Below are positions 16,502-25,626 of a stretch of 64,000 nt of DNA, in pieces. Where the stretch lies: the NCBI GenBank assembly GCA_902620425.1, contig CACNHX010000001.1, forward strand, positions 157,471-221,470, written 5' to 3'. The DNA comes from an uncultured Alphaproteobacteria bacterium. GTDB taxonomy: Bacteria; Pseudomonadota; Alphaproteobacteria; HIMB59; GCA-002718135. A program made the position numbers and the translations under genes. The notes beneath the pieces were generated by a model. It did not search any database. It was not told the DNA's origin and was given only the letters and a program-made list of their open reading frames with translations. Each line of letters opens with the position of its first letter. Position 1 is the first letter of the stretch.

Positions 16502-17953
16502 ATGGAATTAAATAACAAATCACTCTTTAAACAAAAATGTTTCATAAATGGGGAATGGGTTGGTAGTTCTTCAGGTGAAACTCTTGAAGTAAATAATCCA
16601 GCATCTCTTGAAATTATTGGCAACGTCCCAAAATGCTCAGTTTCAGAAACTAAAAAAGCTGTAGATCATGCAAATACTGCTTTCCAAACTTGGAAAGAAA
16701 CTACTGCTAAAGAAAGATCAGTTATTCTTAAAAAATGGGGGGAGCTAATCACAGAAAATGCAGATGATTTAGCTAAAATAATGACTATTGAGCAAGGTAA
16801 ACCTCTGGCTGAAGCAAAGGGCGAAATACTAATGGGTGCTTCTTATATTGAATTCTATGCTGAAGAAGCAAAAAGAGTGTATGGTGATGTAGTTCCTGAT
16901 CCAAGACCTGGAAAAAGAATTGTAATAATTAAACAACCTGTTGGTGTTGTGGGAGCAATAACTCCATGGAATTTTCCAAATTCAATGATCACAAGAAAAT
17001 GTGCAGCCGCTCTAGCTGTTGGTTGTACTACTGTTGTTAAACCAGCAAGCCAAACACCCTATTCAGCATTAGCTGTAGCAGTGCTTGCTAAAGAAGCTGG
17101 TTTTCCAGACGGTGTATTTAATGTAATCACTGGATCGGCAAGTGAGATTGGTAAAGAGCTAACAAGTAACCCAATTGTAAGAAAAATTTCTTTTACAGGG
17201 TCTACGGAGGTTGGAAAAATACTTTTAGAGCAAAGTGCCTCAACAGTAAAAAAAGTTTCTATGGAACTTGGTGGTCATGCACCCTTTATTGTTTTCGATG
17301 ATGCAGATATGGATGAAGCTGTTGCAGGTGCACTTCAAAGTAAATTTAGAAATAGTGGTCAAACATGTATTTGTTCAAATAGAATTTTTGTCCATGAAAA
17401 TATTTATGATGAATTCCTAGAAAAATTTACAAATGAAGTCAGTAAAATAACAGTGGGTAATGGACTTGAAGATGGAATTGTATCTGGTCCTTTAATTGAT
17501 CAATCCTCTTTAGAAAAAGTAATTGATCATGTTCAAGATGCAGTAAATACAGGAGCTAAAATAGCAATTGGTGGAGATGTGCATTCGCTTGGTGGGAATT
17601 TCTATCAACCAACTGTTCTCTCAAATGTATCTACAAAGGCAAAAATAACTTTTGAAGAAACATTTGGACCTGTTGCACCTCTTTATAAATTTTCTAGTGA
17701 TGATGAGGTGATTAAAATGGCTAATGATACACCATATGGATTAGCTTCATATTTCTATTCAAGAGACATAGGAAGAATTTGGAGAGTTGCTGAAGCACTT
17801 GAATATGGGATTGTATCTATCAATAATGGACTACCAACAATTGCGGAAGTGCCTTTTGGAGGTGTAAAAGAATCAGGAATGGGAAGAGAAGGTTCTCGTT
17901 ATGGCCTTGATGACTATTTAACTATAAAATATATTTCAATGGGTGGTATTTAA
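16502..17953 (+). CDS. gabD: NAD(P)-dependent succinate-semialdehyde dehydrogenase-type aldehyde dehydrogenase
   Basis: The 483-residue protein has all landmarks of the ALDH superfamily and the GabD branch in particular. The PVGVVGAITPWNFP cofactor motif is near residue 146, SFTGSTEVGK near 230, the general base Glu255 in MELGGHAP and the nucleophile Cys289 in NSGQTCICSNR. It oxidises a semialdehyde to the acid. Ectoine operons of roseobacters include a similar ssd/doeC gene that oxidises aspartate semialdehyde, so its divergent position next to eutA may be meaningful. Its stop overlaps the convergent kinase stop by four bases. Confidence 0.9.
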   Translation: MELNNKSLFKQKCFINGEWVGSSSGETLEVNNPASLEIIGNVPKCSVSETKKAVDHANTAFQTWKETTAKERSVILKKWGELITENADDLAKIMTIEQGKPLAEAKGEILMGASYIEFYAEEAKRVYGDVVPDPRPGKRIVIIKQPVGVVGAITPWNFPNSMITRKCAAALAVGCTTVVKPASQTPYSALAVAVLAKEAGFPDGVFNVITGSASEIGKELTSNPIVRKISFTGSTEVGKILLEQSASTVKKVSMELGGHAPFIVFDDADMDEAVAGALQSKFRNSGQTCICSNRIFVHENIYDEFLEKFTNEVSKITVGNGLEDGIVSGPLIDQSSLEKVIDHVQDAVNTGAKIAIGGDVHSLGGNFYQPTVLSNVSTKAKITFEETFGPVAPLYKFSSDDEVIKMANDTPYGLASYFYSRDIGRIWRVAEALEYGIVSINNGLPTIAEVPFGGVKESGMGREGSRYGLDDYLTIKYISMGGI

Positions 17954-18840
17954 GAAAGCCAAGCAGCCCCTCTAACACCACTTGAATCACCATGAATATT
18001 TTTTACAACTTTTGTGTGAAGCGTATCTGTAAAAACATATTTTTTTAGAGCATCATTTATATTTTTGTAAATAAAATCGATGTTTGACATACCTCCACCC
18101 AAAACAATCACATCTGGATCAAGAATATTACAAACTAAAGATAAGCCTCTTGCTAAATGATCGACATATTGATTTAGTGCAAAGATACTATCTTTTTCTT
18201 TATTATTAAAACCATCTAATATTTGATGTGAATTATAATTTTTATTGCATCGTAAATTATAGACAGATGAAAAGCCTGGTCCAGATATATAGGTCTCTAA
18301 GCACCCATCTTTTCCACAATAACATTTTTTAACATATTTTTTTTCATCTTCTGTTCTACTGGGCAAAACTATGTGCCCCCACTCTCCGCTTATACTATTA
18401 CGACCTCTTATTACTTTTTGATTGATACTAATACCACCACCTACACCAGTTCCTATTATGACTCCGAAAACAATTTCAAACCCTTTACCAGCTCCATCTA
18501 CCGCTTCAGAAAGAGTAAAACAATTAGCATCATTTTCCAAATTTACATTTCTACTTAATATTTTATCTAAATCTTGCTTAAAAGGTTTACCATTTAACCA
18601 TATAGAATTAGCATTTTTGATTAGAGCTGTATCATTTGATATGGCTCCTGGCATTCCCATACCAACAGATTCTGCTTTGCCGTGTTTATCTTCAAAATGA
18701 TTTATAATGGATAGTATTCCCTTAATTGTTCCATCATAACTTTTTTCAGTATTAATCCTTTTTCTATCTATTTCAGTTCCATTTGGATCTAGAAGAATAC
18801 CCTCAGTTTTGGTACCGCCTACATCAATACCGATTTTCAT
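17950..18840 (-). CDS. ROK-family sugar kinase (N-acetylglucosamine kinase or fructokinase type)
   Basis: The 296-residue cytoplasmic kinase has the ATP-binding IGIDVGGTKTEG at the N-terminus, the catalytic Asp in LENDANCFTLSEA, GTGVGGGI, and the ROK zinc motif CYCGKDGCLETYISG. EWGHIVLP upstream of that motif is typical of NagK/Mak-type enzymes. The ROK family phosphorylates hexoses or amino sugars. NagK and Mak cannot be told apart by eye, and no sugar-pathway genes lie beside it. It ends against the convergent gabD with overlapping stop codons and starts six bases after bioY ends. Confidence 0.85.
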   Translation of the reverse strand: MKIGIDVGGTKTEGILLDPNGTEIDRKRINTEKSYDGTIKGILSIINHFEDKHGKAESVGMGMPGAISNDTALIKNANSIWLNGKPFKQDLDKILSRNVNLENDANCFTLSEAVDGAGKGFEIVFGVIIGTGVGGGISINQKVIRGRNSISGEWGHIVLPSRTEDEKKYVKKCYCGKDGCLETYISGPGFSSVYNLRCNKNYNSHQILDGFNNKEKDSIFALNQYVDHLARGLSLVCNILDPDVIVLGGGMSNIDFIYKNINDALKKYVFTDTLHTKVVKNIHGDSSGVRGAAWLS

Positions 18841-18846
18841 TAATTA

Positions 18847-19413
18847 TTATTTTGTAATAATTTTGTGTAAAGTTGGGATCAAAGCAACTGCTAATGCAAT
18901 TTTAAACAATTCACTTGGCATAAATGGTAAAAGACCAGCGGCTACTGCTTTTTCGAAACCAATAATATAACCAAGATAGATGATGCCAAATGAAAAAATA
19001 ATAGCAGAACCAATTAAGAGAGATACTGTAGCTTTAAAATATGTTTTACTAAAACCTAAATTTGCTAAATAACTTATAACGATAGATGCAAATAACATGC
19101 CATAAAGATATCCTGCTGTTGGCCCAACTAAATAAGCAACTCCACCACCGGCTGCAAAAACAGGGAGCCCTATAGCTCCTTGAAAAAGGTAAAATGCAAC
19201 TGTGGAAAAAGATAATTTTACACTATATGTCATTCCTATTAAGAATATAACAAACGTCTGCATTGTCATTGGCACTGGCCAAAATGGTACTTGAACTTTA
19301 GCGGAAATCGCTAATAAAATTGAACCAAATAAAATCAAAGTTATTATAAGAAAATTTGAATTTATATTTTCAAAGTTTTTTAGTTTGTGTATTAAAATTC
19401 TATTTTCGTGCAT
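18847..19413 (-). CDS. bioY: Biotin transporter substrate-binding membrane protein BioY
   Basis: The 188-residue hydrophobic protein is the S-component of an ECF-type biotin transporter. It shows the family signature ISAKVQVPFWPVPMTMQTF near residue 36, GAIGLPVFAAGG near 79 and GPTAGYLYGM near 94, with about six membrane segments. The start has an AAGGAAA ribosome site. No bioM or bioN energising genes and no biotin synthesis genes are adjacent. BioY may act alone or with components encoded elsewhere, and the strain may depend on external biotin. Confidence 0.94.
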   Translation of the reverse strand: MHENRILIHKLKNFENINSNFLIITLILFGSILLAISAKVQVPFWPVPMTMQTFVIFLIGMTYSVKLSFSTVAFYLFQGAIGLPVFAAGGGVAYLVGPTAGYLYGMLFASIVISYLANLGFSKTYFKATVSLLIGSAIIFSFGIIYLGYIIGFEKAVAAGLLPFMPSELFKIALAVALIPTLHKIITK

Positions 19414-19436
19414 ATGTTTTCCTTTAAATACTATAA

Positions 19437-20375
19437 TTAAACTAATTTATATTTTGCTTCAAGCTTATCCCAAAAATCTTTCTCTAATTTTACGTTGTTT
19501 AATGCATTAATTTGCTTCAATCCTGTAGGTGAAGTTACGTTTATTTCTGTTAGATAATTTCCAATTATATCAATTCCAACAAAAAACAGATTGTGCTCTT
19601 TTAGCTTCGGTCCCAAATTTTCGATAATTTCTTTGTCTCTATAAACTAAGTCAGTTTTACTTGCCTTTCCGCCAGCATGAAAATTTGCCTTTAAATTACC
19701 TGCTTGGGGTATTCTAGCAACTGAACCGAAATATTCACCATCAAAAAAAACGATCCTCCTGTCACCAAACTCTATCTCATTAATAAATTTTTGGACCATT
19801 ATAGGCAAGTGTAAATATTCCTCTAATATTTTAGAATTGAAATTACTTTTATCAAATCTATGAATACCCTCACCTCCATTACCATAGAGGGGTTTAGTTA
19901 TAATATCTTTTTCTTTATCTAAAAATTCTTCAATAATTTTTAAATCTTTTGTAACCAAAGTAGGTGGCATGAATTCTTTAAAATTAAACGTAAATAATTT
20001 TTCAGTAGAATTTCTAACTGCTGTTGGATCATTCACAACAATTGTTGAAGATGGAAGTAAGTCCAAAATATAAGTAGATGTTATATAATTCATATCAAAG
20101 GGAGGGTCTTGTCTTAAAAAAATAAATTGAAAATTTTCTAATTTTGTAACTACTTTTTTAGATTTAAAGTTGAAATAATTATTTTCATCTAAAAATAATT
20201 CTAAAAAATATCCAGAAGCCTGAATTTGGTTTGCATTTATAAAAAGGTCTTTTGGATTATAATAAAAAATTTCATAACCTCTATCTTGCGCCTCATAACC
20301 TATCAAAAAAGATGTATCAAATTCATAGTCAATTGTTTCAATACTATCCATTTGTATTGCAATACTTTTTTTCAT
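19437..20375 (-). CDS. gshB: Glutathione synthetase
   Basis: GshB joins gamma-glutamylcysteine and glycine with ATP. The 312-residue ATP-grasp protein shows IAIQMDSIETIDYEFDTSF at the N-terminus, IFLRQDPPFDMNYITSTY near 109, the ATP-grasp glycine loop KPLYGNGGEGIHRF near 162 and the metal-binding ITEINVTSPTGL near the end. Its ATG overlaps the gshA stop by one base (TAATG), so both steps of glutathione synthesis are made from one message. Confidence 0.96.
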   Translation of the reverse strand: MKKSIAIQMDSIETIDYEFDTSFLIGYEAQDRGYEIFYYNPKDLFINANQIQASGYFLELFLDENNYFNFKSKKVVTKLENFQFIFLRQDPPFDMNYITSTYILDLLPSSTIVVNDPTAVRNSTEKLFTFNFKEFMPPTLVTKDLKIIEEFLDKEKDIITKPLYGNGGEGIHRFDKSNFNSKILEEYLHLPIMVQKFINEIEFGDRRIVFFDGEYFGSVARIPQAGNLKANFHAGGKASKTDLVYRDKEIIENLGPKLKEHNLFFVGIDIIGNYLTEINVTSPTGLKQINALNNVKLEKDFWDKLEAKYKLV

Positions 20376-21715
20376 TAGAAAATTTGTTCCTCGTATAATT
20401 TATTAATATTTTTTCCCCATTCACCATTATATTTATTAAGTAATAAATCAGCCGGTGAAAAACCATTTGATAGATTCTTTTCTAGATCTTTTAAATAAAA
20501 TGTTTCATTATATTTTTCATTTTTGACTAGAATATTTCTTTTTTCTAAACCTGATTTTGAAATTTCAAATAATTTTTGTGCAATATCTAGCAGAATACCA
20601 TTTTTGAATTTGGTTTGCAGACCTTCTTTTGGCACTAAACTATTAATCAAATTTCTATCGTTTTGAGTCCAGCCCTCAACTATTTCATTTGTTTTATCAA
20701 TAGATTCATCGTTATATAAAATACCAATCCAAAAAGCAGGTTGAGAACATATTAAATCCCATGAACATGCATCCATGGAACGAATTTCTAAGAATTGCTT
20801 TAATCTAACTTGAGGAAATAAAGTTGATAAATGGTTTATCCAATCTTCAATAGTGGTTTCAATGTGCAAATCTTTAGAGATGTTATTATTCATAAAATCT
20901 CTAAAGGTATAATCTGTCATATCTATATATTTATGATTCCTAATTACAAAATACATTGGCACATCAAGAGCATACTCAGCATATTTTTCAAAATTAAAAT
21001 CTTTATCAAAAACAAATGGCAATAAACCTGTTCTGTCTTTATCTGTGTGATGCCAAAAATGAGATCTTAAACTCTTATACCTAGATACTTTTTTTTGATC
21101 AAATGGTGAGTTAGCAAATATTGCAGTTGCAATTCCTTCAAGATTTAACATTAATCGATACTTAGCAATCATATCTTCTTCAGAATGATAATCCAAATTT
21201 ACTTGGTTTGTGCAAGTACGTTTCATCATATGTTGTCCTAGAGTCCCTACTTTGGGCATATATTTTTTCATTATGGAGTATCTTTGTTTTGGCATCCAAG
21301 GTAATTCATCTATGGATAAGCTCGGTTCCACGCCTAAGCCCAATAATATAAAATTAAATTCTTCACCAATTTCTTTTAACTCTTTTAAATGTCTATTTGT
21401 TTCTGTGCAGGTCTGATGAATATTTTTTAATTGAGCTCCAGATAATTCGATCTGACCACCTGGTTCTAAAGTTATACTTTCACCAAATCTTTCTAGAGCA
21501 ATTATAGTAGTATTTTTATCATCATACTTTGGTTTCCATCCCTTATTTACAAATTTTAAAAGAATATCTTTTATACCGTTTGACTCTTCATAAGATAATT
21601 GGTGTAAAGTGTCTTTTTTTAGAACAAATTTTTCATGTTCTACTCCTATGCGTAACTCATTCTTATCTTTAATTCCTTTATAAAAGTAGTCTATTAGATC
21701 ATTTTTTTTTAGCAT
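20375..21715 (-). CDS. gshA: Glutamate-cysteine ligase (GCS2, plant/alphaproteobacterial type)
   Basis: GshA makes gamma-glutamylcysteine, the first step of glutathione synthesis. The 446-residue sequence belongs to the GCS2 type shared by plants and alphaproteobacteria, not the enterobacterial type. RIGVEHEKFVL near residue 22, FGESITLEPGGQIELSG near 72 and TCTNQVNLDYHSEEDM near 166 are diagnostic, as is RLKQFLEIRSMDACSWD near 304. Length is normal. It is followed immediately by gshB and preceded by mgtE on the same strand. Confidence 0.95.
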   Translation of the reverse strand: MLKKNDLIDYFYKGIKDKNELRIGVEHEKFVLKKDTLHQLSYEESNGIKDILLKFVNKGWKPKYDDKNTTIIALERFGESITLEPGGQIELSGAQLKNIHQTCTETNRHLKELKEIGEEFNFILLGLGVEPSLSIDELPWMPKQRYSIMKKYMPKVGTLGQHMMKRTCTNQVNLDYHSEEDMIAKYRLMLNLEGIATAIFANSPFDQKKVSRYKSLRSHFWHHTDKDRTGLLPFVFDKDFNFEKYAEYALDVPMYFVIRNHKYIDMTDYTFRDFMNNNISKDLHIETTIEDWINHLSTLFPQVRLKQFLEIRSMDACSWDLICSQPAFWIGILYNDESIDKTNEIVEGWTQNDRNLINSLVPKEGLQTKFKNGILLDIAQKLFEISKSGLEKRNILVKNEKYNETFYLKDLEKNLSNGFSPADLLLNKYNGEWGKNINKLYEEQIF

Positions 21716-21738
21716 TGCTTTATCTTAAATAGGCCAAG

Positions 21739-23106
21739 TTAAATTAAAAATAAAGTTGCTAATCCAAGAAAAGATAGAAAACCAAAAACATCTGTTATTG
21801 TACTCAAAATTACTGCAGATGCTAAAGCGGGATCAATTTTCATCTTATCTAAAACTAACGGAATTACAATTCCTGAAAAACCAGCAATTAGTAAATTTAG
21901 TATCATGGCAAGACCTATTATTAAACCCAAAAGCAAATTATCAAACCAATAAATAGAAATTAAAGATATTATAATAGCGAATATGATACCATTTATACAA
22001 CCAATGAGAGTCTCTTTAGTTATAATTTTTAGAGCGTTGCTAGCTGTTAATTCTTTTACAGCAATAGCTCTCACTGCAACTGTTAAGGTTTGAGTGCCAG
22101 CATTTGCACCCATTGAAGCTACTATTGGCATTAAAATAGCTAACGCAATTACTTTTTCTAAAGCAACTTCAAACAAACCTATAACTATTGAAGCTACTAC
22201 TGCTGTCATTAAATTTACAATTAACCAAGAAATTCTTGATTTTGTTGTAGAAATAACTGACTCATATAAATCTGTATGATCAACACCTCCAAGTTTTAAA
22301 ATATCTTCTTCTCTTTCTTCTTCTATAACCTCAACAACATCATCAACTGTAATAGATCCAATAATTTTTTTTTGATTATTGATAACAGGAGCACTGACCA
22401 ATCCGTATTTATTAAATAATAAGGCTACATCTTCCTGATCTGTATTTACATCAATTAATCTTAATTCTTTATTTGTTATTGAATCTAGTTCTACTTCTCT
22501 TTTTGAACCCATTAACCTTCCTAATGGAACAACACCTTTTGCTTCTTGGTTATTATTAATTAAATAAATATCATAGAAATCCTCAGGAAGTTTCGCTTTA
22601 TTGTTTCTCAAATAATCAATTGCTTGACCAACATTCCATGATTGATTAACGGCAACAAATTGTCTTTGCATTAATCTTCCAGCAGAATCTTCAGGATATT
22701 TTAACCCTTCTTCAACCAATGTGCGTTCATCTTTATCTAAATTTTCTAAGAATATAGTCTGATCTTTTGCTTCTAAATCTTCTGCTAAGTCGACAACATC
22801 ATCGGTATCTAGACTTTTAGCATTATTAGCTAATTGTTTTATATCCAAAGTTTCTATTATTTCTTCTCTAACACTATCATTTAAATAAGTTAATATTTCA
22901 GGATCAAAATCTCTATCAATTAAATTCAAAAGACTTAGTCGTAAAACTGGATCTAAATTTTGAAGAATATCTGCAATATCAGCATTATGAATATCTTTTA
23001 AATAAGATAAAACATTATCATATTTATAATTTTCTAGATAAAAAGATACTAGTTCAACAGATTTGGATGAAGAATGCTGATCTTTTTTTATAATAATTTC
23101 TTCCAT
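21739..23106 (-). CDS. mgtE: MgtE-type magnesium transporter
   Basis: MgtE is a Mg2+ channel gated by its cytoplasmic domains. The order is an N-domain of alpha-helical repeats (LSLLNLIDRDFDPEILTYL), a CBS pair (residues about 130-260), a plug helix, and a C-terminal five-helix membrane domain with the signature MGANAGTQTLTVAVRA. I start it at 23106 (MEEIIIKKDQ), giving 455 residues. The next upstream in-frame ATG (23142) lies inside tRNA-Leu and cannot be right. The chosen ATG is only seven bases after the tRNA 3' end and has no ribosome site, so expression probably depends on tRNA processing or a leaderless message. Confidence 0.92.
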   Translation of the reverse strand: MEEIIIKKDQHSSSKSVELVSFYLENYKYDNVLSYLKDIHNADIADILQNLDPVLRLSLLNLIDRDFDPEILTYLNDSVREEIIETLDIKQLANNAKSLDTDDVVDLAEDLEAKDQTIFLENLDKDERTLVEEGLKYPEDSAGRLMQRQFVAVNQSWNVGQAIDYLRNNKAKLPEDFYDIYLINNNQEAKGVVPLGRLMGSKREVELDSITNKELRLIDVNTDQEDVALLFNKYGLVSAPVINNQKKIIGSITVDDVVEVIEEEREEDILKLGGVDHTDLYESVISTTKSRISWLIVNLMTAVVASIVIGLFEVALEKVIALAILMPIVASMGANAGTQTLTVAVRAIAVKELTASNALKIITKETLIGCINGIIFAIIISLISIYWFDNLLLGLIIGLAMILNLLIAGFSGIVIPLVLDKMKIDPALASAVILSTITDVFGFLSFLGLATLFLI

Positions 23107-23112
23107 ACAAAT

Positions 23113-23199
23113 TGGTGCGGCTGAGAAGACTTGAACTTCCACAGGATAAATCCCACAGCGACCTCAACGCTGCGCGTATACCAATTCCGCCACAGCCGC
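23113..23199 (-). tRNA. tRNA-Leu (GAG)
   Basis: The minus strand folds as a class II tRNA. The acceptor stem is GCGGCTG/CAGCCGC with an encoded CCA. The anticodon stem is CAGCG/CGCTG around loop TTGAGGT (anticodon GAG), followed by a long variable arm and a T arm with TTCAAGT. The plain 5-bp stems and encoded CCA make it a confident call. Confidence 0.96.
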
Positions 23200-23213
23200 A
23201 TATATACTAGAAT

Positions 23214-23242
23214 TAAATATCAGATAGGATATTAACTATCAA
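23214..23242 (-). promoter_or_regulatory. Promoter for tRNA-Leu (and probably mgtE)
   Basis: A TTGATA -35 (23237-23242) and TATTTA -10 (23214-23219) are separated by exactly 17 bases and lie about 15 bases before the tRNA 5' end. Both boxes are close to the sigma-70 consensus. Confidence 0.55.
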
Positions 23243-23258
23243 TAAAGTTAAATATTAG

Positions 23259-23906
23259 ATGAAACAGATTGAAATTAAAATATCAAGCAATCAAATAAAT
23301 TATGAAGATGCAGTAGTATATATGGAGTCAAGAGTTGATGATATAATTAAGAATCAATCTAAAGAATTGTTATGGTTTCTGAGTCATAATCATATATTTA
23401 CTCAAGGAACCAGTGCCTCAGAAGAAGAGGTTTTAAATTCAAATATTATAAAAATCATTAAAACTAATCGTGGAGGGAAAACAACATACCATGGTCCTGG
23501 GCAAAGAGTTGTATATTTTATGTTAAATTTAAATAATAAAAATAAAGATGTAAGAAAGTTTATTTCTATTATTGAAAATTCCCTTATTACTTTTTTATCT
23601 TACTATAATATTGAAGCACGATCTTTTAAAGATAGAGTGGGCATTTGGGTAACTAAAAGTAATAATATTACATTTGATAAAGAAAAAAAAATTGGCGCAG
23701 TTGGTTTACGTATAAAAAAATGGATTACATACCATGGATTAAGTTTCAATATCAATCCTGATCTTAAATATTATAATTATATTCACGCATGTGGTTTAAA
23801 AGAGTATCAAAATACATCAATGAAAGAATTGGGTATTAAGTTAGAGCAGTCTGAATTTGACAATAAATTTAAAAAGATTTTTATAGAAAAATTAAAAACT
23901 ATTTAA
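23259..23906 (+). CDS. lipB: Octanoyltransferase LipB
   Basis: LipB moves octanoyl from acyl carrier protein to lipoyl domains, the first step of lipoic acid synthesis. The 215-residue protein has the RGGKTTYHGPGQ motif near residue 71. The Lys of KIGAVGLRIKKWITYHG lies near 146, and the catalytic Cys in IHACGLKEYQN near 175. It diverges from the tRNA-Leu gene. Its last 15 bases overlap the end of the convergent pseudouridine synthase gene. Confidence 0.95.
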   Translation: MKQIEIKISSNQINYEDAVVYMESRVDDIIKNQSKELLWFLSHNHIFTQGTSASEEEVLNSNIIKIIKTNRGGKTTYHGPGQRVVYFMLNLNNKNKDVRKFISIIENSLITFLSYYNIEARSFKDRVGIWVTKSNNITFDKEKKIGAVGLRIKKWITYHGLSFNINPDLKYYNYIHACGLKEYQNTSMKELGIKLEQSEFDNKFKKIFIEKLKTI

Positions 23907-24806
23907 ATAATTTTTTAAATCTTTGTTAATTTTTAAATTATTTTTTTTCATAAAATTTAAAAAATAATTTGGAAACTTTGAGATAAACTCAAATTTCTTC
24001 GTATTAATTGTAAATTTTAGAGCAAATGCATGTAACATTAAGTTTTCTTTTTTATATTTAGAATAGATGTTATATTTATTATCACCTACTATCGGACACC
24101 CAAGATTTTTAGATACTATTCTCAGTTGATGAGTTTTACCAGTTTGAGGATTAAATAATATTGAAGAAATACTTTTGTTTTTATGTATGAGTTTGTAGTT
24201 TGTTAAAGTATTCTCAGATTTAAATTTTTTATTTTTAATTTCTAATTTAACTTGAGAGTAAGTATTTTTAGGATTGCCTTCACACAAAGCTATATATAAT
24301 TTGATAATTTCTTTTTTTTTAAAAAGAGAAGATAGTTTTTTTGCATAATTAAGATTTTTAGCAATTAAAAGAAGTCCTGACGTTTCCTTATCAAGTCTAT
24401 GAACTAATCTATATTCACTATTAATATTTTTGATTATGTGATCTATTGAAATTATTATTTTACTACCTCCTTGAGTAGCTATTTGCGACCATTTATTCAA
24501 AACAATAAAATCATTATTTTCAAATATAATTGATCTTTTAAACTGAGCTAAAATTTCTTTTGATATTTTTATATTTTTTTTAAAAATTATCTTATTTTTA
24601 TATAGCTTTTCATGAAAATTTAATATTTTAAGATCATCATTAAATTTGACTAAATAGTTTGCTTTAGTAATTAAATTATTTATTAAAATATTTTTTTTTC
24701 TAATATTTTTTTCAATAAACCCTTGTGTTAAAGAAGTGTATTTACGCTTAAGATATTTATCTAGTCTTTGGTCAAAATTATTTATTATTTTAATTTTTTT
24801 AATCAA
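23892..24806 (-). CDS. RluC/RluD-family pseudouridine synthase
   Basis: The 304-residue protein has an N-terminal S4 RNA-binding domain (LDKYLKRKYTSLTQGFIEKNIR near residue 15, read with interruptions) followed by a RluA-type catalytic domain. The catalytic Asp lies in the VHRLDKETSGLLL motif near residue 139, and KTHQLRIVSKNLGCPIVGD near 223 is the other landmark. It modifies uridines in 23S rRNA. RluC is the closer guess from the S4 domain and length, but RluD cannot be excluded. It is unusually rich in Lys, Asn and Ile. It follows crcB by one base and ends inside lipB. Confidence 0.87.
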   Translation of the reverse strand: MIKKIKIINNFDQRLDKYLKRKYTSLTQGFIEKNIRKKNILINNLITKANYLVKFNDDLKILNFHEKLYKNKIIFKKNIKISKEILAQFKRSIIFENNDFIVLNKWSQIATQGGSKIIISIDHIIKNINSEYRLVHRLDKETSGLLLIAKNLNYAKKLSSLFKKKEIIKLYIALCEGNPKNTYSQVKLEIKNKKFKSENTLTNYKLIHKNKSISSILFNPQTGKTHQLRIVSKNLGCPIVGDNKYNIYSKYKKENLMLHAFALKFTINTKKFEFISKFPNYFLNFMKKNNLKINKDLKNYLNSF

Positions 24807-24807
24807 A

Positions 24808-25176
24808 TCACAATTTATTTAATAGAGTTCCTAGATATGCAGCTACTATACATATAAAAATAGAAATAAAAATATAGGTAAATGAAATAAAATATTTTTT
24901 GGAATTTAGTAGATCTATGACTTCATAGGAAAAAGCTGAAAAAGTTGTAAAAGATCCTAGAAGGCCTATAATTATAAAAAATTTAATAAAATTCTCAGAT
25001 AAATTGTTTCCAACATTGGATGTTATAAAATATCCTATTAAAAAAGAACCAATTATATTAACTGAAATAGTTCCATAAATACTAGATACAAACAATATTT
25101 TACAAAAATATGTTAAGATATATCTTAGAACAGCTCCTAATGCACCACCAGTGGCCACTAACATTAAATTAAACAA
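24808..25176 (-). CDS. crcB: Fluoride channel CrcB/FluC
   Basis: CrcB/Fluc is a small dual-topology fluoride exporter. The 122-residue protein has four membrane segments, GGALGAVLRYIL near residue 10, ISVNIIGSFLIGYF near 38 and the GLLGSFTTFSAFSYE signature near 73. It sits between rplQ and the pseudouridine synthase on the same strand. No fluoride riboswitch is visible in the seven bases before it. Confidence 0.94.
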   Translation of the reverse strand: MFNLMLVATGGALGAVLRYILTYFCKILFVSSIYGTISVNIIGSFLIGYFITSNVGNNLSENFIKFFIIIGLLGSFTTFSAFSYEVIDLLNSKKYFISFTYIFISIFICIVAAYLGTLLNKL

Positions 25177-25182
25177 TATAAT

Positions 25183-25620
25183 TTAAGCTGGAGGTTGTTC
25201 TTCTACCTCTTCAGTAGATTTTTTTTCAATTACAGGACCGCTATCTAACCCTTTAGCGTTTTCATCTCGATCTACAAATTCAATTACAGCTGTAGGAGCA
25301 TTATCACCAAATCTATTTCCTAACTTAATGATACGGGTATATCCGCCAGCTCTATTTTTGTACCTATCTGCTAATACATCAAAAACTTTTTTTGACATTT
25401 TATTATCTTGTAAAGTGGAAATAGTTTTTCTTCTAGATACAAGATCACCCTTTTTCCCCAATGTGATAATTTTCTCAACAAACCTTCTAAGTTCTTTAGC
25501 TTTTGCTAGCGTTGTAGTGATTTGTTCATGCTTTATGAGTGCGTTAGACATATTCATAAACATAGCTTTTCTATGAGAAGTATTTTTATTTAACTTTTTA
25601 TTTTTAATATTATGTTTCAT
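25183..25620 (-). CDS. rplQ: 50S ribosomal protein L17
   Basis: L17 lines the polypeptide exit region of the large subunit. The core begins [20 protein letters not shown] and is normal to about residue 118. The last 25 residues form an acidic, glutamate-rich tail ([14 protein letters not shown]). It is the last gene of the rpsM-rpsK-rpoA-rplQ unit and lies six bases after rpoA. Confidence 0.97.
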   Translation of the reverse strand: MKHNIKNKKLNKNTSHRKAMFMNMSNALIKHEQITTTLAKAKELRRFVEKIITLGKKGDLVSRRKTISTLQDNKMSKKVFDVLADRYKNRAGGYTRIIKLGNRFGDNAPTAVIEFVDRDENAKGLDSGPVIEKKSTEEVEEQPPA

Positions 25621-25626
25621 AAACTA

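Noticed and set aside
23107..23142. Longer mgtE start at 23142
   Set aside because: The extra 12 codons lie inside the tRNA-Leu gene, whose structure is unambiguous.
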